A stretch of 64,000 bases of DNA from Bacteroidales bacterium (GCA_017438975.1 JAFRUH010000017.1:23055-87054), one strand, 5' to 3'; shown: positions 42,853-52,057, counted from the stretch's first letter. Numbers and translations are program-made. The notes: a model not told the origin generated them from the letters alone.

Positions 42853-43998
42853 TCAAATCAGTTCCAGGACGATGTCGACGTCGCCGAAATGGCTGGGGAT
42901 GCCGCTGTACTTTTCGATATAGCGGTGAGAGAGGTGGCCCCTCCAAACGATATCGTCCCGGGAATTGAGCGGGATCTGCAGGTCGAATCCATACGCCTTC
43001 GAATTATACTTGACCGTCGCCGAGCATTTCCAGGTCGTCTGCGATCCGCCGTCGTCCTCGACGATCATGAAAGCGACCTGGTCGAGCTGAGGACTCCATT
43101 CCGAAACCAGCACGGCGTTGAAGTCCATCTCCTGCCCGACCTGGTCCCTTTTCACGACGATCATGAAATCCGAGATTGTCGGATTGTACAGGGCGAGCTC
43201 CGCCTCCGTCGAAGCCGTAAAATCCTCGATCGCCCCGCATTTCACAAAGAATTCCGACGCTCCCGCAAACCAGGAATCATAATTTCGCTTCGCGCAGAAC
43301 GTCCTGAGTACCAGCGTCCTGATCTCCTTGTCCGAACGGACGACAATCGTCCCTCCCTCTCCCCAGGAGGGATCTTCCCGGCGGCGCATCTCGAGCGAGC
43401 GGTACGCAGCGTCATCGTTGCAGTTGACGACCCAGACCGGATGCTCCCGAGCCGTCTTCTCATCGACAAAAACTTTCTCCCCGTCCAGCGTATAGCCGAC
43501 ATTGACGTCCGATCCGTCGAGCGGATCGAAGGTGATGACCGGCCGTTCCCGGCCGTTCCAGCATTCCGAATACGGCCAGTAAATCTGCAAGGATGAAGAA
43601 GCCAGCTCGTCCAAAAGGGCCTCCGCATCTTCCCCGGCGCCGCCCCGGGTCAGGGAACCCTGCCGGACCGCTTCCGCGATCAGGGTCCGCAACGGACGTT
43701 CATAGCTCTTCCCTTCCGAGCGGACGGCTTCGGAACCGACTCCAGTCCCGGGACTCCGGAAAAGGTCCTGCATCCGGTACTCCTCGTCGTATCCGTTCCC
43801 CCGGGAGTCGGCGACGGCATCGGCCACCTCCTCCTGCTGGTCCGGACCGATCGGCAGGACGGAAAGGAGACGCGCGATTTCTTCCAGCGTAAACGAGGTT
43901 TCCGGTGCGGGACGGACATCCAATTTGGTATCCAGCGGTTCGCAGGCGGAAAGGGTCAGAAGGACAGCCAGGGTCACGGACAGATAATTCTTTTTCAT
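42853..43998 (-). CDS. Lipoprotein of unknown function
   Basis: 381 aa. The lipobox is LTLSAC (Cys 19), followed by an acidic stretch and then a beta-rich body containing IYWPYSECWNGRERPVITFDPLDGSDVNVGY and TFCAKRNYDSWFAGASEFFVKCG. I do not recognise a characterised domain; similar lipoproteins occur in other Bacteroidales. The protein should sit in the periplasm or on the outer membrane. It is monocistronic between hicA and the prmC-tail remnant. Confidence 0.75.
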   Translation of the reverse strand: MKKNYLSVTLAVLLTLSACEPLDTKLDVRPAPETSFTLEEIARLLSVLPIGPDQQEEVADAVADSRGNGYDEEYRMQDLFRSPGTGVGSEAVRSEGKSYERPLRTLIAEAVRQGSLTRGGAGEDAEALLDELASSSLQIYWPYSECWNGRERPVITFDPLDGSDVNVGYTLDGEKVFVDEKTAREHPVWVVNCNDDAAYRSLEMRRREDPSWGEGGTIVVRSDKEIRTLVLRTFCAKRNYDSWFAGASEFFVKCGAIEDFTASTEAELALYNPTISDFMIVVKRDQVGQEMDFNAVLVSEWSPQLDQVAFMIVEDDGGSQTTWKCSATVKYNSKAYGFDLQIPLNSRDDIVWRGHLSHRYIEKYSGIPSHFGDVDIVLELI

Positions 43999-44070
43999 AG
44001 TCTTTCGTTTTTCTGCAAAGGTCGGAAAGCTTATCCGTTTTCAGAAAATGAACACGGATAAACACGAAAT

Positions 44071-44149
44071 AAGGCCCTGCAGGGCCCTGAAACGCTATCT
44101 GGAATTGAAAACGACGCGGGATTTTTCAAAAAAACCGTGCCGGACGGCG
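44071..44149. repeat. Direct repeat A: copy of the prmC 3' end and its terminator
   Basis: About 87% identical over 79 bp (10 mismatches by eye) to 45346-45424, which is the end of prmC and its terminator. The minus strand encodes HGFFEKSRVVFNSR-stop, versus DFFEKSRFVFYSR-stop at the end of PrmC. It lies right behind the DUF362 stop (44156). Confidence 0.85.
44092..44145 (-). pseudogene. Truncated prmC C-terminal remnant
   Basis: Only the last 17 or so codons of a PrmC-like frame remain, ending in TAG; there is no start or methyltransferase domain. It matches the PrmC tail at 45370-45423 in the same orientation. The divergence is enough to suggest an old event or an origin from a related strain. 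Confidence 0.7.
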
Positions 44150-44155
44150 CCCCCT

Positions 44156-45301
44156 CTATTTCATACGCACCAGTTCGTACTTTCGGCTGCCGAGACCGAT
44201 CTGCTCTCCATGGATGAGCTGGGTCTCCCACTCGGATTCGGGAGTGGTGTTCTTGAAATGGTCATGGTGATCCGTGAATCCATCCTCATGCAAATGGTCA
44301 CCTAGGACCGAATTCCTCAACGGCTCGGCTTTCAGGCATGCATCGGCGCAGGCCTGGTCGAGGGCGACCGGGTCATACGATGCGAACATCCCGATGTCGG
44401 GAAGGATAGGAGCATCATTCTCAGAGTGGCAGTCACAATATGGAGAGACATCTACTATCAGGGAGAGGTGGAAATTCTCGCGCCCGCTGACCACGGCCTT
44501 GGTATACTCGGCCATCTTGGCATTCAGGATGGAAATCGCCTGGTCCTGTGCGAAGTCGATCGCATCGAAGTTGCAGGCACCCAGGCAGCGGCCGCATCCG
44601 ACGCAATTGTCATAATTGACCGTCATCTTGCGCGCCGACTCATCGAATTCAAGGCCTCCGTTGGCACATTCGCGCTGGCACCTGCGGCATCCGCGGCACA
44701 GCGACGGGTCGATTACAGGCTTCCCGCTCGCATGCTGGTCGGTCTTTCCGGCACGGGATCCGCAACCCATCCCTATGTTCTTTATCGCGCCTCCGAATCC
44801 GGTCATCTCGTGCCCTTTGAAATGGGTAAGGCTGATGAATACATCAGCATCCATTATAGCACGGCCGATCCGGGCCTCCTTGGTATAAACCCCACCCTCC
44901 ACAGGAACCGCGATGTCGTCGGTGCCCTTCAGACCGTCTCCGATAATGACGGGGCATCCTACCGACAGAGGGGTGAATCCGTTTTTCCATGCACACTCAA
45001 GGTGCTCCAGGGCATTCTTCCTCATCCCGGGATACATGGTGTTACAGTCGGTCAGGAAGGGCTTCCCGCCCATTTCCTTAACCAGATCGACGATGGCCGC
45101 GGCATAGTTGGGGCGAAGATAACTTATGTTCCCGAACTCTCCGAAATGCATTTTGATCGCCACGAACTTTCCGTCCATGTCGATGTCTCCGATTCCGGCG
45201 AAACGAGCTAGTCTTTTGAGCTTTGCGGGAAGACTCTCACCCCCGCTTCTGGTCCTGAAGTCCGTAAAAAAGACTTTAGAAATCTTATTGTCCATATGCA
45301 T
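44156..45301 (-). CDS. DUF362 protein with two 4Fe-4S ferredoxin motifs
   Basis: 381 aa (ATG 45301; ATG 45295 is an alternative). The N-terminal DUF362 part has VAIKMHFGEFGNISYLRP and GKPFLTDCNTMYPGMRKN. The middle Fe-S module has CRGCRRCQREC and CVGCGRCLGAC spaced as a 2[4Fe-4S] ferredoxin, and the C-terminal DUF362 part has DIGMFASYDPVALDQACADAC. It is cytoplasmic; homologues are uncharacterised electron carriers or oxidoreductase partners. It has its own promoter box and is flanked by repeats A and B. Confidence 0.93.
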   Translation of the reverse strand: MHMDNKISKVFFTDFRTRSGGESLPAKLKRLARFAGIGDIDMDGKFVAIKMHFGEFGNISYLRPNYAAAIVDLVKEMGGKPFLTDCNTMYPGMRKNALEHLECAWKNGFTPLSVGCPVIIGDGLKGTDDIAVPVEGGVYTKEARIGRAIMDADVFISLTHFKGHEMTGFGGAIKNIGMGCGSRAGKTDQHASGKPVIDPSLCRGCRRCQRECANGGLEFDESARKMTVNYDNCVGCGRCLGACNFDAIDFAQDQAISILNAKMAEYTKAVVSGRENFHLSLIVDVSPYCDCHSENDAPILPDIGMFASYDPVALDQACADACLKAEPLRNSVLGDHLHEDGFTDHHDHFKNTTPESEWETQLIHGEQIGLGSRKYELVRMK

Positions 45302-45317
45302 AACTGTATGTATGTGA

Positions 45318-45325
45318 CAAATATA
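45318..45325 (-). promoter_or_regulatory. -7 promoter box of the DUF362 gene
   Basis: It reads TATATTTG on the minus strand, 16 nt before ATG 45301. It lies between the prmC terminator and the gene, so the DUF362 gene is an independent unit. Confidence 0.5.
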
Positions 45326-45337
45326 AGAAATAACAAG

Positions 45338-45361
45338 AAAAAAACGAGGCCCCGCAGGGCC
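45338..45361 (-). terminator. Terminator of prmC
   Basis: On the minus strand a GGCCC/GGGCC stem with a 4-nt loop is followed by TCG and seven T. It lies within repeat B; the matching hairpin in repeat A has kept the stem but lost most of the T-run. Confidence 0.7.
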
Positions 45362-45424
45362 CTGAAACGCTATCTGGAATAGAAAACGAAGCGGGATTTT
45401 TCGAAAAAATCGCGATGGACGACG
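45346..45424. repeat. Direct repeat B: prmC 3' end and terminator
   Basis: Partner of repeat A (44071-44149), same orientation, 1.27 kb apart, enclosing exactly the DUF362 gene and its promoter. This copy is the functional end of prmC. Confidence 0.85.
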
Positions 45425-46272
45425 ACTTCCCGGAAGCCTTCGCTCCGGAAAACGGCGGCCGTTTCCTCTCCGAGCGCCTCGTTGATCTCCGTCATCCCCT
45501 TCCCCTCCGGTGTCAGGAAACGGTCCGACAGCCGGGCTACGGCGTGGTAGAACAGGAGAGGATCCGCGTCCGGGACGAAGAGGGCGGAGGCGGGTTCATA
45601 CGCGAGGACGTTCCGCCGCATCGATGCCTTCTCGCTCTCCCGGATATAGGGCGGGTTGCTGAGAACGGCATCGAAAGGACCGTAGGGGAAGTCCTGTTCC
45701 GTATCCAGGACATCCGCCCGGACGAACTTCGGAGGAATGGCGGACGAAGCTTTCAGCTCCGCCTTGAAATCCTGGGAGGAAGCGACCGAAAGGGCGCCTT
45801 CGGACAGGTCGACGCCGACGACCTCGACGCCCGGGACCTCCAGGGCGAGGGTCCAGGCGATGTTTCCCGACCCTGTGCAAAGGTCCAGGATGCGCACGGG
45901 AGCGGCGTCACGGCCGAACGGAAGACGCAGGTTCCGGACCTGACGGACCATCCGGACGGCCTCCCTGCAAAGGAGTTCAGTCTCAGGCCGGGGAATGAGC
46001 GTATCCGGAGTCACCCGGAACCGGCGGCCGCAGAATTCGGCCGAGCCGAGGACATACTGGATCGGCTCCCCCTCCTGCAGGCGTGCCATAGCCTGCTCAA
46101 GGGCGGGCAGACTGCGCTCCCGGATCTCGTAACCCGGATCCACGACCGGCGTATAGCTATGGGTCCCGATGAGGGACTCGCACAGCATCAGCACGATGGA
46201 GCGGGCCTCCTGCTCGGGATAGAGCGCCGTAAGGGACCGGGTGCCGGAAGACAGGAAGTCGGCAAGAAGCAT
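45370..46272 (-). CDS. prmC: Peptide chain release factor N5-glutamine methyltransferase
   Basis: 300 aa. The N-terminal helical domain (LTALYPEQEARSIVLMLCESL) is followed by the SAM-dependent methyltransferase with ILDLCTGSGNIAWTLA (motif I) and the catalytic NPPY in DAVLSNPPYIRES. It methylates the GGQ glutamine of RF1 and RF2. The last 13 codons are duplicated downstream. It starts at the last base of ddl (1-bp overlap). Confidence 0.94.
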   Translation of the reverse strand: MLLADFLSSGTRSLTALYPEQEARSIVLMLCESLIGTHSYTPVVDPGYEIRERSLPALEQAMARLQEGEPIQYVLGSAEFCGRRFRVTPDTLIPRPETELLCREAVRMVRQVRNLRLPFGRDAAPVRILDLCTGSGNIAWTLALEVPGVEVVGVDLSEGALSVASSQDFKAELKASSAIPPKFVRADVLDTEQDFPYGPFDAVLSNPPYIRESEKASMRRNVLAYEPASALFVPDADPLLFYHAVARLSDRFLTPEGKGMTEINEALGEETAAVFRSEGFREVVVHRDFFEKSRFVFYSR

Positions 46273-47291
46273 CAGGCGTTTTCGATAACCTCGGTCAGGA
46301 AGTCGGTGAAGTCCATCCCCGCGGCCCGGACCATTTTCGGAACGAGGGAGGCGTTGGTCATTCCCGGAATGATGTTGATTTCCAGGAAATAGATCCCGTC
46401 AGGGGCGGCGATATAGTCCATCCGGACAAGGCCGGAACATCCGAGCCGGGCATAGATCTTCCGGGATATCTCCTGGACCTTTTCCGTCAGTTCGGCGGAA
46501 ACGGGGGCAGGACAGAGTTCGCGGCTGCTGCCGTTGTATTTGGCGTCGTAGTCGAAATAGTCGTTGTCGGTCACGATCTCGATGATCGGGAGAGCCTTCA
46601 CACCATCCGACCCGCGGTAGACGGCACAGGTCAGCTCGTGCTCGCAGGTGATGGCCTTCTCGACGATCACGGTATCCCCCTCGGAGAAAGCATAGCGGAT
46701 GGCCGCAGGAAGTTCTTCCGCAGACAGGACCTTCGTGATGCCGAAACTGGACCCTCCCTTCGTCGGCTTGACGAAAAGCGGCAGCCTCAGCTTCCGGACC
46801 GCATCCGCACAGAACGCTTCGACATCCTCTCCCTTGCGGATGAAAGCGTCATCGGCGAGCTTGACGTAATCCACCCCGCGGAGATAGCTCTTGCAAGAAT
46901 ATTTATCGAATGCAACCGTCGTCACATAGGCGCTGCAACTCGAGAAAGGGATCCCCAGCATCTCGAAATAACCCTGAAGGATACCGGTCTCCCCGGGAGC
47001 GCCGTGCTGCATGATGTAGACGAAATCGAACTTGACCTTCTCCCCGAGCACATTTACGGAGAAATCGGTCTTGTCGATTTCCGGACGGGAGCCTTCCGGG
47101 AAGGGGACGCGCATGGAATTGCTCTTGCGCATCGCGACCAGGGACCATTTCCCGAACCGGGCGAAGATTTCATAGACATCGTAGCACCCCTCGTCGATCC
47201 GGCTTGCGGTAAATTCTCCGCTCCTGCACGAGATTTCCCATTCCGAGGAATCGCTGCCGTACATCACGGCAATACTCTTGAACTTTGACAT
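46272..47291 (-). CDS. ddl: D-alanine--D-alanine ligase
   Basis: 339 aa ATP-grasp enzyme making D-Ala-D-Ala for peptidoglycan. Landmarks are QHGAPGETGILQGYFEMLGIPF, KPTKGGSSFGITKV (ATP-grasp loop), ITCEHELTCAVY, and the Mg site EINIIPGMT followed by SLVPKM. It lies 1 bp after PBP1A in the same direction and overlaps prmC by 1 bp, a cell-wall and translation cluster. Confidence 0.95.
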   Translation of the reverse strand: MSKFKSIAVMYGSDSSEWEISCRSGEFTASRIDEGCYDVYEIFARFGKWSLVAMRKSNSMRVPFPEGSRPEIDKTDFSVNVLGEKVKFDFVYIMQHGAPGETGILQGYFEMLGIPFSSCSAYVTTVAFDKYSCKSYLRGVDYVKLADDAFIRKGEDVEAFCADAVRKLRLPLFVKPTKGGSSFGITKVLSAEELPAAIRYAFSEGDTVIVEKAITCEHELTCAVYRGSDGVKALPIIEIVTDNDYFDYDAKYNGSSRELCPAPVSAELTEKVQEISRKIYARLGCSGLVRMDYIAAPDGIYFLEINIIPGMTNASLVPKMVRAAGMDFTDFLTEVIENA

Positions 47292-47292
47292 A

Positions 47293-49617
47293 TTATTCGA
47301 AATAATAATCTTCGAGATTCTGCATTTCCGTCTTCGAAGACGGACCGGAGGAAGCCCCGTTGCACAAGGACGCCCCTTCCGGCACCCGGAACGTATCCGA
47401 AGCGGAGATTCCGAGCGTCCCGTCCGCCAGGCATTTCTTCATCCAGAGGCCCCAGATCGGCAGGGCCATGTTCGCGCCCTGGCCGAGATTGGTCGAATTG
47501 AAATGGACATACCGGTCCTCGCCGCCGACCCAGACACCGGCCGTGATTGACGGGGTATAGCCGATGAACCAGCCGTCGGAGTTGTCGTTCGTGGTACCGG
47601 TCTTGCCGGCGATCTGCCCGGTCAGGCCGTAGCGGAAACGAAGGCGTCCGCCCGTGCCCCCGTCGACGACGGAACGCATCATTTCGACCATCTGGTAGGC
47701 CGTATTCTCGGAAATGGCCTCCCGCTTCCGGTCGGTCATGACCGAAAGCACGTTTCCGTCCCGGTCCTCGATCCTCGTCACGAACAACGGATAGGCATAG
47801 ATGCCCCCGGAAGGGAAGGTATTGTACGCGGCGACCATCTCATAGACAGACAGATCCGCGGAGCCGACGCAGAGGGACGCCACCGGATCGATCGGGCTTC
47901 CGATACCCATCTTGCGCATGACATGGACCATCTGCTCGGGGCCGAACTGCTTCATCAGGTACGCGGCCAGCGAGTTGGAACTCTGGGCCAGTCCCCAGCG
48001 GAGGGTCACCATGCGGCCGTCGGCATGCGGGTCCTGGGGGCTCCAGGTCCGGTCCCCGCCGACGACGATGACGGGCGGGGTGTTGGGCGCCTCGTCGCAC
48101 GGGGTCATGCCCATTTCCATCGCGAGCGTATAGAGGTAGGGCTTGACCGTCGAGCCGACCTGCCGCTTGCCCTGACGGACGTTGTCATACTTGAAATAGC
48201 GGTAGCTCGGTCCTCCGACATAGGCCTTGACGTGGCCGGTGCCGGGCTCGATGGCCATGAAAGCCGCCCGGAAGAAGGACTTGTAGTAGCGGATCGAATC
48301 GTCCGGGGTCATGACGGTATCCCGGTACCCGGGCTTGTCCCAGGTGAAGACCCGCATCTTCTGGGGGACGGAGAAACTCTTGGCGATTTCGGAATCGGAG
48401 GCCCCGGAGGCCTTCATCATCCGGGTCCGGTCGCTCCACTTGCGGGCCTGTTTCATGATGATCGCTTCCGTAGAAGCATCCATGTCGGAACTGAAAGGAG
48501 GGTTCTTCCTCCGGGAAAGTTCGCGGAAGAAAACCTTCTGGAGATCGGTCCCGAGATGCTCCACGACGGCCTCCTCGGCATATTTCTGCATCTTCAGGTT
48601 GATCGTCGTATAGATCCGGAGTCCGTCCCTGTCGAGGTCGTAGGGCGTTCCGTCCGCCTTGACGTTCTTGTTCAGCCAGCCGAAGAGGGGGTCGTCGGCC
48701 CAGAGGAGGGAATCGACCCGGTAGTCTTCGGGAGAACCGTACTGGGAACGGCGCGGACGCTCGGCGCTCATGGTCCGGCGCAGCATATCGCGGAAATACG
48801 GGCCGACACCGGTCGTACGGTCCCCCTCCCGCTCATGGAGCTCGATCGGAAGCAGCCGAAGCGAATCCCGCTCGTGCTTTGTCAGGTAACCGGCCTTCTG
48901 CATCTGTCCGATCACGAAATTCCGGCGGGTCAGCGCCTTGTCCGGGTTGATCGCGGGGTTGTAGCGGGTCGGTTTGTTGACCATGCCGACGAGGACGGCG
49001 CTCTCCTCGACCTTCAGGTCGATCGGCTTCTTCCCGAAGAACTGGTAGGCCGCGGACTGGATTCCGTAGGAATTGCTGCCGAAAAAGACGGCGTTCAGGT
49101 ACATGTCCACGATTTCTTCCTTGGTATAGTTCCGTTCGAGCTTGATCGCCGTGATCCATTCCTTCAGCTTGATCCAGATCATGCCGAGCTTCCCGACCCC
49201 TTCCCGGCGGGGATAGAGGGTCTTCGCAAGCTGCTGGGTGATCGTACTGCCGCCGCCCTGGCTGGAGCGGTTCATCAGGAGGGTCTTGAAGAAGACGCGC
49301 CCGAGACTCTGGAAATCGATGCCGGAATGCTTGTAGAAACGGATATCTTCGGTCGCTACGGTCGCCTGGACCAGATTCGGGGCCAGCTCGTCATATCCGA
49401 CGAAAGTCCGGTTCTCGATATGGTAGGTCGTCATCACCTCTCCGTTTTCGGCGATAACCTGGGTCGCAAGCTTGCTGTCCGGATTCTCCAGTTCCTCGAT
49501 CGTAGGGATCTCCGCGAACGCCCAGACGATTCCGAGCAGCAGGAGCACCAGCGCGATCGGGAAGAGGAGCAGCCTCCAGAACCATTTGACGATTTTCTGC
49601 CGTGTATTTTCTGTCAT
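47293..49617 (-). CDS. mrcA: Class A penicillin-binding protein (PBP1A-like)
   Basis: 774 aa from ATG 49617 (MTENTRQKIVKWFWRLL). One N-terminal transmembrane helix anchors it. The GT51 glycosyltransferase has ATEDIRFYKHSGIDFQ (catalytic Glu in ED) and GGSTITQQLAKTL. The transpeptidase has the SxxK serine in GSTVKPYL, SxN as SSNS, and KTGTT in GKTGTTNDNSDG. It polymerises and cross-links peptidoglycan in the periplasm. The leader carries a 7-bp inverted repeat at 49633-49649. Confidence 0.95.
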   Translation of the reverse strand: MTENTRQKIVKWFWRLLLFPIALVLLLLGIVWAFAEIPTIEELENPDSKLATQVIAENGEVMTTYHIENRTFVGYDELAPNLVQATVATEDIRFYKHSGIDFQSLGRVFFKTLLMNRSSQGGGSTITQQLAKTLYPRREGVGKLGMIWIKLKEWITAIKLERNYTKEEIVDMYLNAVFFGSNSYGIQSAAYQFFGKKPIDLKVEESAVLVGMVNKPTRYNPAINPDKALTRRNFVIGQMQKAGYLTKHERDSLRLLPIELHEREGDRTTGVGPYFRDMLRRTMSAERPRRSQYGSPEDYRVDSLLWADDPLFGWLNKNVKADGTPYDLDRDGLRIYTTINLKMQKYAEEAVVEHLGTDLQKVFFRELSRRKNPPFSSDMDASTEAIIMKQARKWSDRTRMMKASGASDSEIAKSFSVPQKMRVFTWDKPGYRDTVMTPDDSIRYYKSFFRAAFMAIEPGTGHVKAYVGGPSYRYFKYDNVRQGKRQVGSTVKPYLYTLAMEMGMTPCDEAPNTPPVIVVGGDRTWSPQDPHADGRMVTLRWGLAQSSNSLAAYLMKQFGPEQMVHVMRKMGIGSPIDPVASLCVGSADLSVYEMVAAYNTFPSGGIYAYPLFVTRIEDRDGNVLSVMTDRKREAISENTAYQMVEMMRSVVDGGTGGRLRFRYGLTGQIAGKTGTTNDNSDGWFIGYTPSITAGVWVGGEDRYVHFNSTNLGQGANMALPIWGLWMKKCLADGTLGISASDTFRVPEGASLCNGASSGPSSKTEMQNLEDYYFE

Positions 49618-49632
49618 AATATACCTATTTAT

Positions 49633-49649
49633 CAAGACCTATGGTCTTG
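49633..49649. repeat. Small inverted repeat in the PBP1A leader
   Basis: CAAGACC TAT GGTCTTG, perfect 7-bp arms with a 3-nt loop, between the PBP1A promoter box and its ATG. It is a possible operator or RNA hairpin. Confidence 0.5.
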
Positions 49650-49676
49650 GGCCGATCAAGGCAATTTATCAATCTA

Positions 49677-49684
49677 CAAAATTA
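49677..49684 (-). promoter_or_regulatory. -7 promoter box of PBP1A
   Basis: It reads TAATTTTG on the minus strand, with a leader of about 56 nt containing the 49633-49649 inverted repeat. Confidence 0.45.
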
Positions 49685-49693
49685 ACGATAAAA

Positions 49694-49726
49694 TTTGGAA
49701 AAATCCCTTGAAATGGCTTTACTTTG
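49694..49726 (+). promoter_or_regulatory. Promoter of topA
   Basis: TTTG at 49694-49697 and TTACTTTG at 49719-49726, 21 bp apart, near the Bacteroidota -33/-7 layout. The leader to ATG 49745 is about 14 nt. Confidence 0.5.
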
Positions 49727-49744
49727 CAAAAAATTACGAAGAAC

Positions 49745-52057
49745 ATGGAGGGAAAGAATCTAGTCATCGTGGAGTCTCCCGGCAAGGTGAAGACGATCCA
49801 GAAATACCTCGGAAAAGACTTCCTCGTCAAGGCGAGCATCGGCCATATCCGGGACCTGCAGGAAAAGAAACTCAGCATCGATATAGAACATGGATTCCGT
49901 CCGGAATACGTCGTTCCGGCCGGCAAGAAAAAGGTCGTCTCGGAACTGAAGGCCCTTTCGGAGAAAGCCGATCTGGTCTGGCTCGCTTCCGATGAGGACC
50001 GCGAAGGAGAGGCCATCTCCTGGCACCTCGCCGAGACCCTGGGCCTTCCCCCGGCCAAAACCCGGCGGATCGTTTTCCATGAAATCACCAAGGACGCCAT
50101 CGTCAAGGCCATCGACGCCCCGAGGGACATCGACATGAACCTCGTCAACGCCCAGCAGGCCCGCCGGGTCCTGGACCGTCTCGTCGGATTCGAACTCTCC
50201 CCCATCCTCTGGCGCAAGATCCAGCCGAAGCTCTCGGCCGGACGGGTCCAGAGCGTCGCCCTCCGCCTCGTGGTCGACCGTGAGAAGGAAATCATCGCCT
50301 TCCGGAACGAACCATATTATAAGGTAGAGGCGGTCTTTGTCCCCGAAGGGACGACGGCCAAGGTCAAGGCGACCCTGGACACGCGCTTCAAGGATGAAGC
50401 CGAGGCGCGGAAGTTCCTCGAAGACAGCATCGGCGCGACCTACCGTATCGATTCGATCGATAAGAAAGAATCCGAGCGCGTCCCGGCCGCCCCGTTCACG
50501 ACCTCGACCCTCCAGCAGGAAGCCGCCCGGAAGCTCCACTTTCCGGTCAGCACGACGATGCGCATCGCCCAGTCCCTGTACGAGCAGGGCCTGATCACCT
50601 ACATGCGTACCGACTCGACCAACCTTTCCTCCCTCGCCCTCGGGACCGCCAAACGGTTCATCTGCGACAATTTCGGCGATGAATATTCCCGGCCCCGGCA
50701 GTTCAAGACCCGGGTCAAGGGCGCCCAGGAGGCCCATGAGGCCATCCGCCCGACCTATATCGAAAACACCTCGATCGAGGGCACGTCCCAGGAGAAAAAA
50801 CTCTACGACCTGATCTGGAAACGGACCGTCGCCTCCCAGATGGCGGATGCGAAGATCCTCAACTCCACGATCCGCGTCGCCTCCGACAAACGGAGCGAGC
50901 GGTACGGCATCCAGGGGGCCCAGATCCTCTTCGACGGCTTCCTGAAAGTCTATATGGAAGGACGCGACGACGAGGAAGGGACGGACGAAGAAATCCGTCT
51001 CCCCGAACTCCACAAGGGCGGAATCATGAACGCCGGAACCATTACGGCCGAATGCAAGTTCACCGCCGCCCCGCCCCGCTACTCCGAAGCGACCCTTGTC
51101 AAGAAACTCGAGGAGCTCCAGATCGGACGTCCGTCGACCTATTCCCCGACCATCACGACCCTGACGACCGGCCGCGGCTACATCGTCAAGGGCGACAAGG
51201 AAGGCCGGAAAGTCCCCGTGACGAACCTCACTCTGAAAAAGGATACCATCACCTCCGCCGTCAAGACCGAAACGGTCGGCGCAGAGAAGGGCAAGCTGCT
51301 CCCGCAAGAGATCGGCCTGATCGTGACCGACTACCTCGTCGAGAACTTCGGCGAGATCCTCTCCTATGGCTTCACGGCGAATGTCGAAAAGGACTTCGAC
51401 GAAATCGCAGAGGGAGAAAAGGCCTGGAACTCAGTTATTTCCTCGTTCTATACCCCGTTCCATAAACAGGTCGACGCCGTACTCTCCAACCGCGAGTACA
51501 GCCACGTCAGCCGGGAGATCGGGACGGATCCCGTCTCCGGGAAAAAGATCATCGCCAAGTTCGGCCAGTACGGACCCTATGTCCAGAAAGGCGAGGGGGA
51601 AGACCGCCAGTTCGCAAATCTCGGGAAGGGCCAGCTGATCGAGACCCTCACCCTCGAGGATGCCCTGAAACTGTTCGAGCTGCCCCGGAAGGTCGGGGAG
51701 ATCGACGGGGTCGACGTCGTCGCCATGCGCGGCCGTTTCGGTCCATATTTCAAGCACGGGGACAAGAACTACTCCCTCCCGAAGGGAGTCGACCCGCTGA
51801 CGGTCACCCTCGACAAATGCCGGGAGATCATCGGAAAGGAAGCGGCTGCCGGAGGAACGAACACCGTCCTCCGGGAGTTCTCCGATTCCGGGATCCAGAT
51901 TATCAGCGGACGCTACGGCCCCTACATCAAGCAGGGGAAAGAAAACTACAGGATTCCGAAAGGAAAGGATGCTGAAAAACTGACCGAGAAAGATTGTCTC
52001 GACATTATTTCTTCAACCGGTCCGACCGGGAAAAAGAAAAAATTTTTAAGAAAATAA
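49745..52057 (+). CDS. topA: DNA topoisomerase I
   Basis: 770 aa from ATG 49745 (MEGKNLVIVESPGKVKTIQKYLG); the longer reading begins with a TTG. The TOPRIM domain has the acidic SDEDREGEAI motif near residue 85, and the active-site Tyr is in GLITYMRTDST near residue 290. The C-terminus has three topoisomerase repeats (GPYVQKGEGE, GPYFKHGDKNYSLP, GPYIKQGKENYRIP) instead of zinc ribbons, as in other Bacteroidota. It relaxes negative supercoils. Confidence 0.97.
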   Translation: MEGKNLVIVESPGKVKTIQKYLGKDFLVKASIGHIRDLQEKKLSIDIEHGFRPEYVVPAGKKKVVSELKALSEKADLVWLASDEDREGEAISWHLAETLGLPPAKTRRIVFHEITKDAIVKAIDAPRDIDMNLVNAQQARRVLDRLVGFELSPILWRKIQPKLSAGRVQSVALRLVVDREKEIIAFRNEPYYKVEAVFVPEGTTAKVKATLDTRFKDEAEARKFLEDSIGATYRIDSIDKKESERVPAAPFTTSTLQQEAARKLHFPVSTTMRIAQSLYEQGLITYMRTDSTNLSSLALGTAKRFICDNFGDEYSRPRQFKTRVKGAQEAHEAIRPTYIENTSIEGTSQEKKLYDLIWKRTVASQMADAKILNSTIRVASDKRSERYGIQGAQILFDGFLKVYMEGRDDEEGTDEEIRLPELHKGGIMNAGTITAECKFTAAPPRYSEATLVKKLEELQIGRPSTYSPTITTLTTGRGYIVKGDKEGRKVPVTNLTLKKDTITSAVKTETVGAEKGKLLPQEIGLIVTDYLVENFGEILSYGFTANVEKDFDEIAEGEKAWNSVISSFYTPFHKQVDAVLSNREYSHVSREIGTDPVSGKKIIAKFGQYGPYVQKGEGEDRQFANLGKGQLIETLTLEDALKLFELPRKVGEIDGVDVVAMRGRFGPYFKHGDKNYSLPKGVDPLTVTLDKCREIIGKEAAAGGTNTVLREFSDSGIQIISGRYGPYIKQGKENYRIPKGKDAEKLTEKDCLDIISSTGPTGKKKKFLRK

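Noticed and set aside
47923-49995. Open frame of 690 codons on the plus strand
   Set aside because: Antisense to PBP1A and running into the topA start; no recognisable domain.
49760-51307. Open frame of 515 codons on the minus strand
   Set aside because: Antisense to topA, which is intact.
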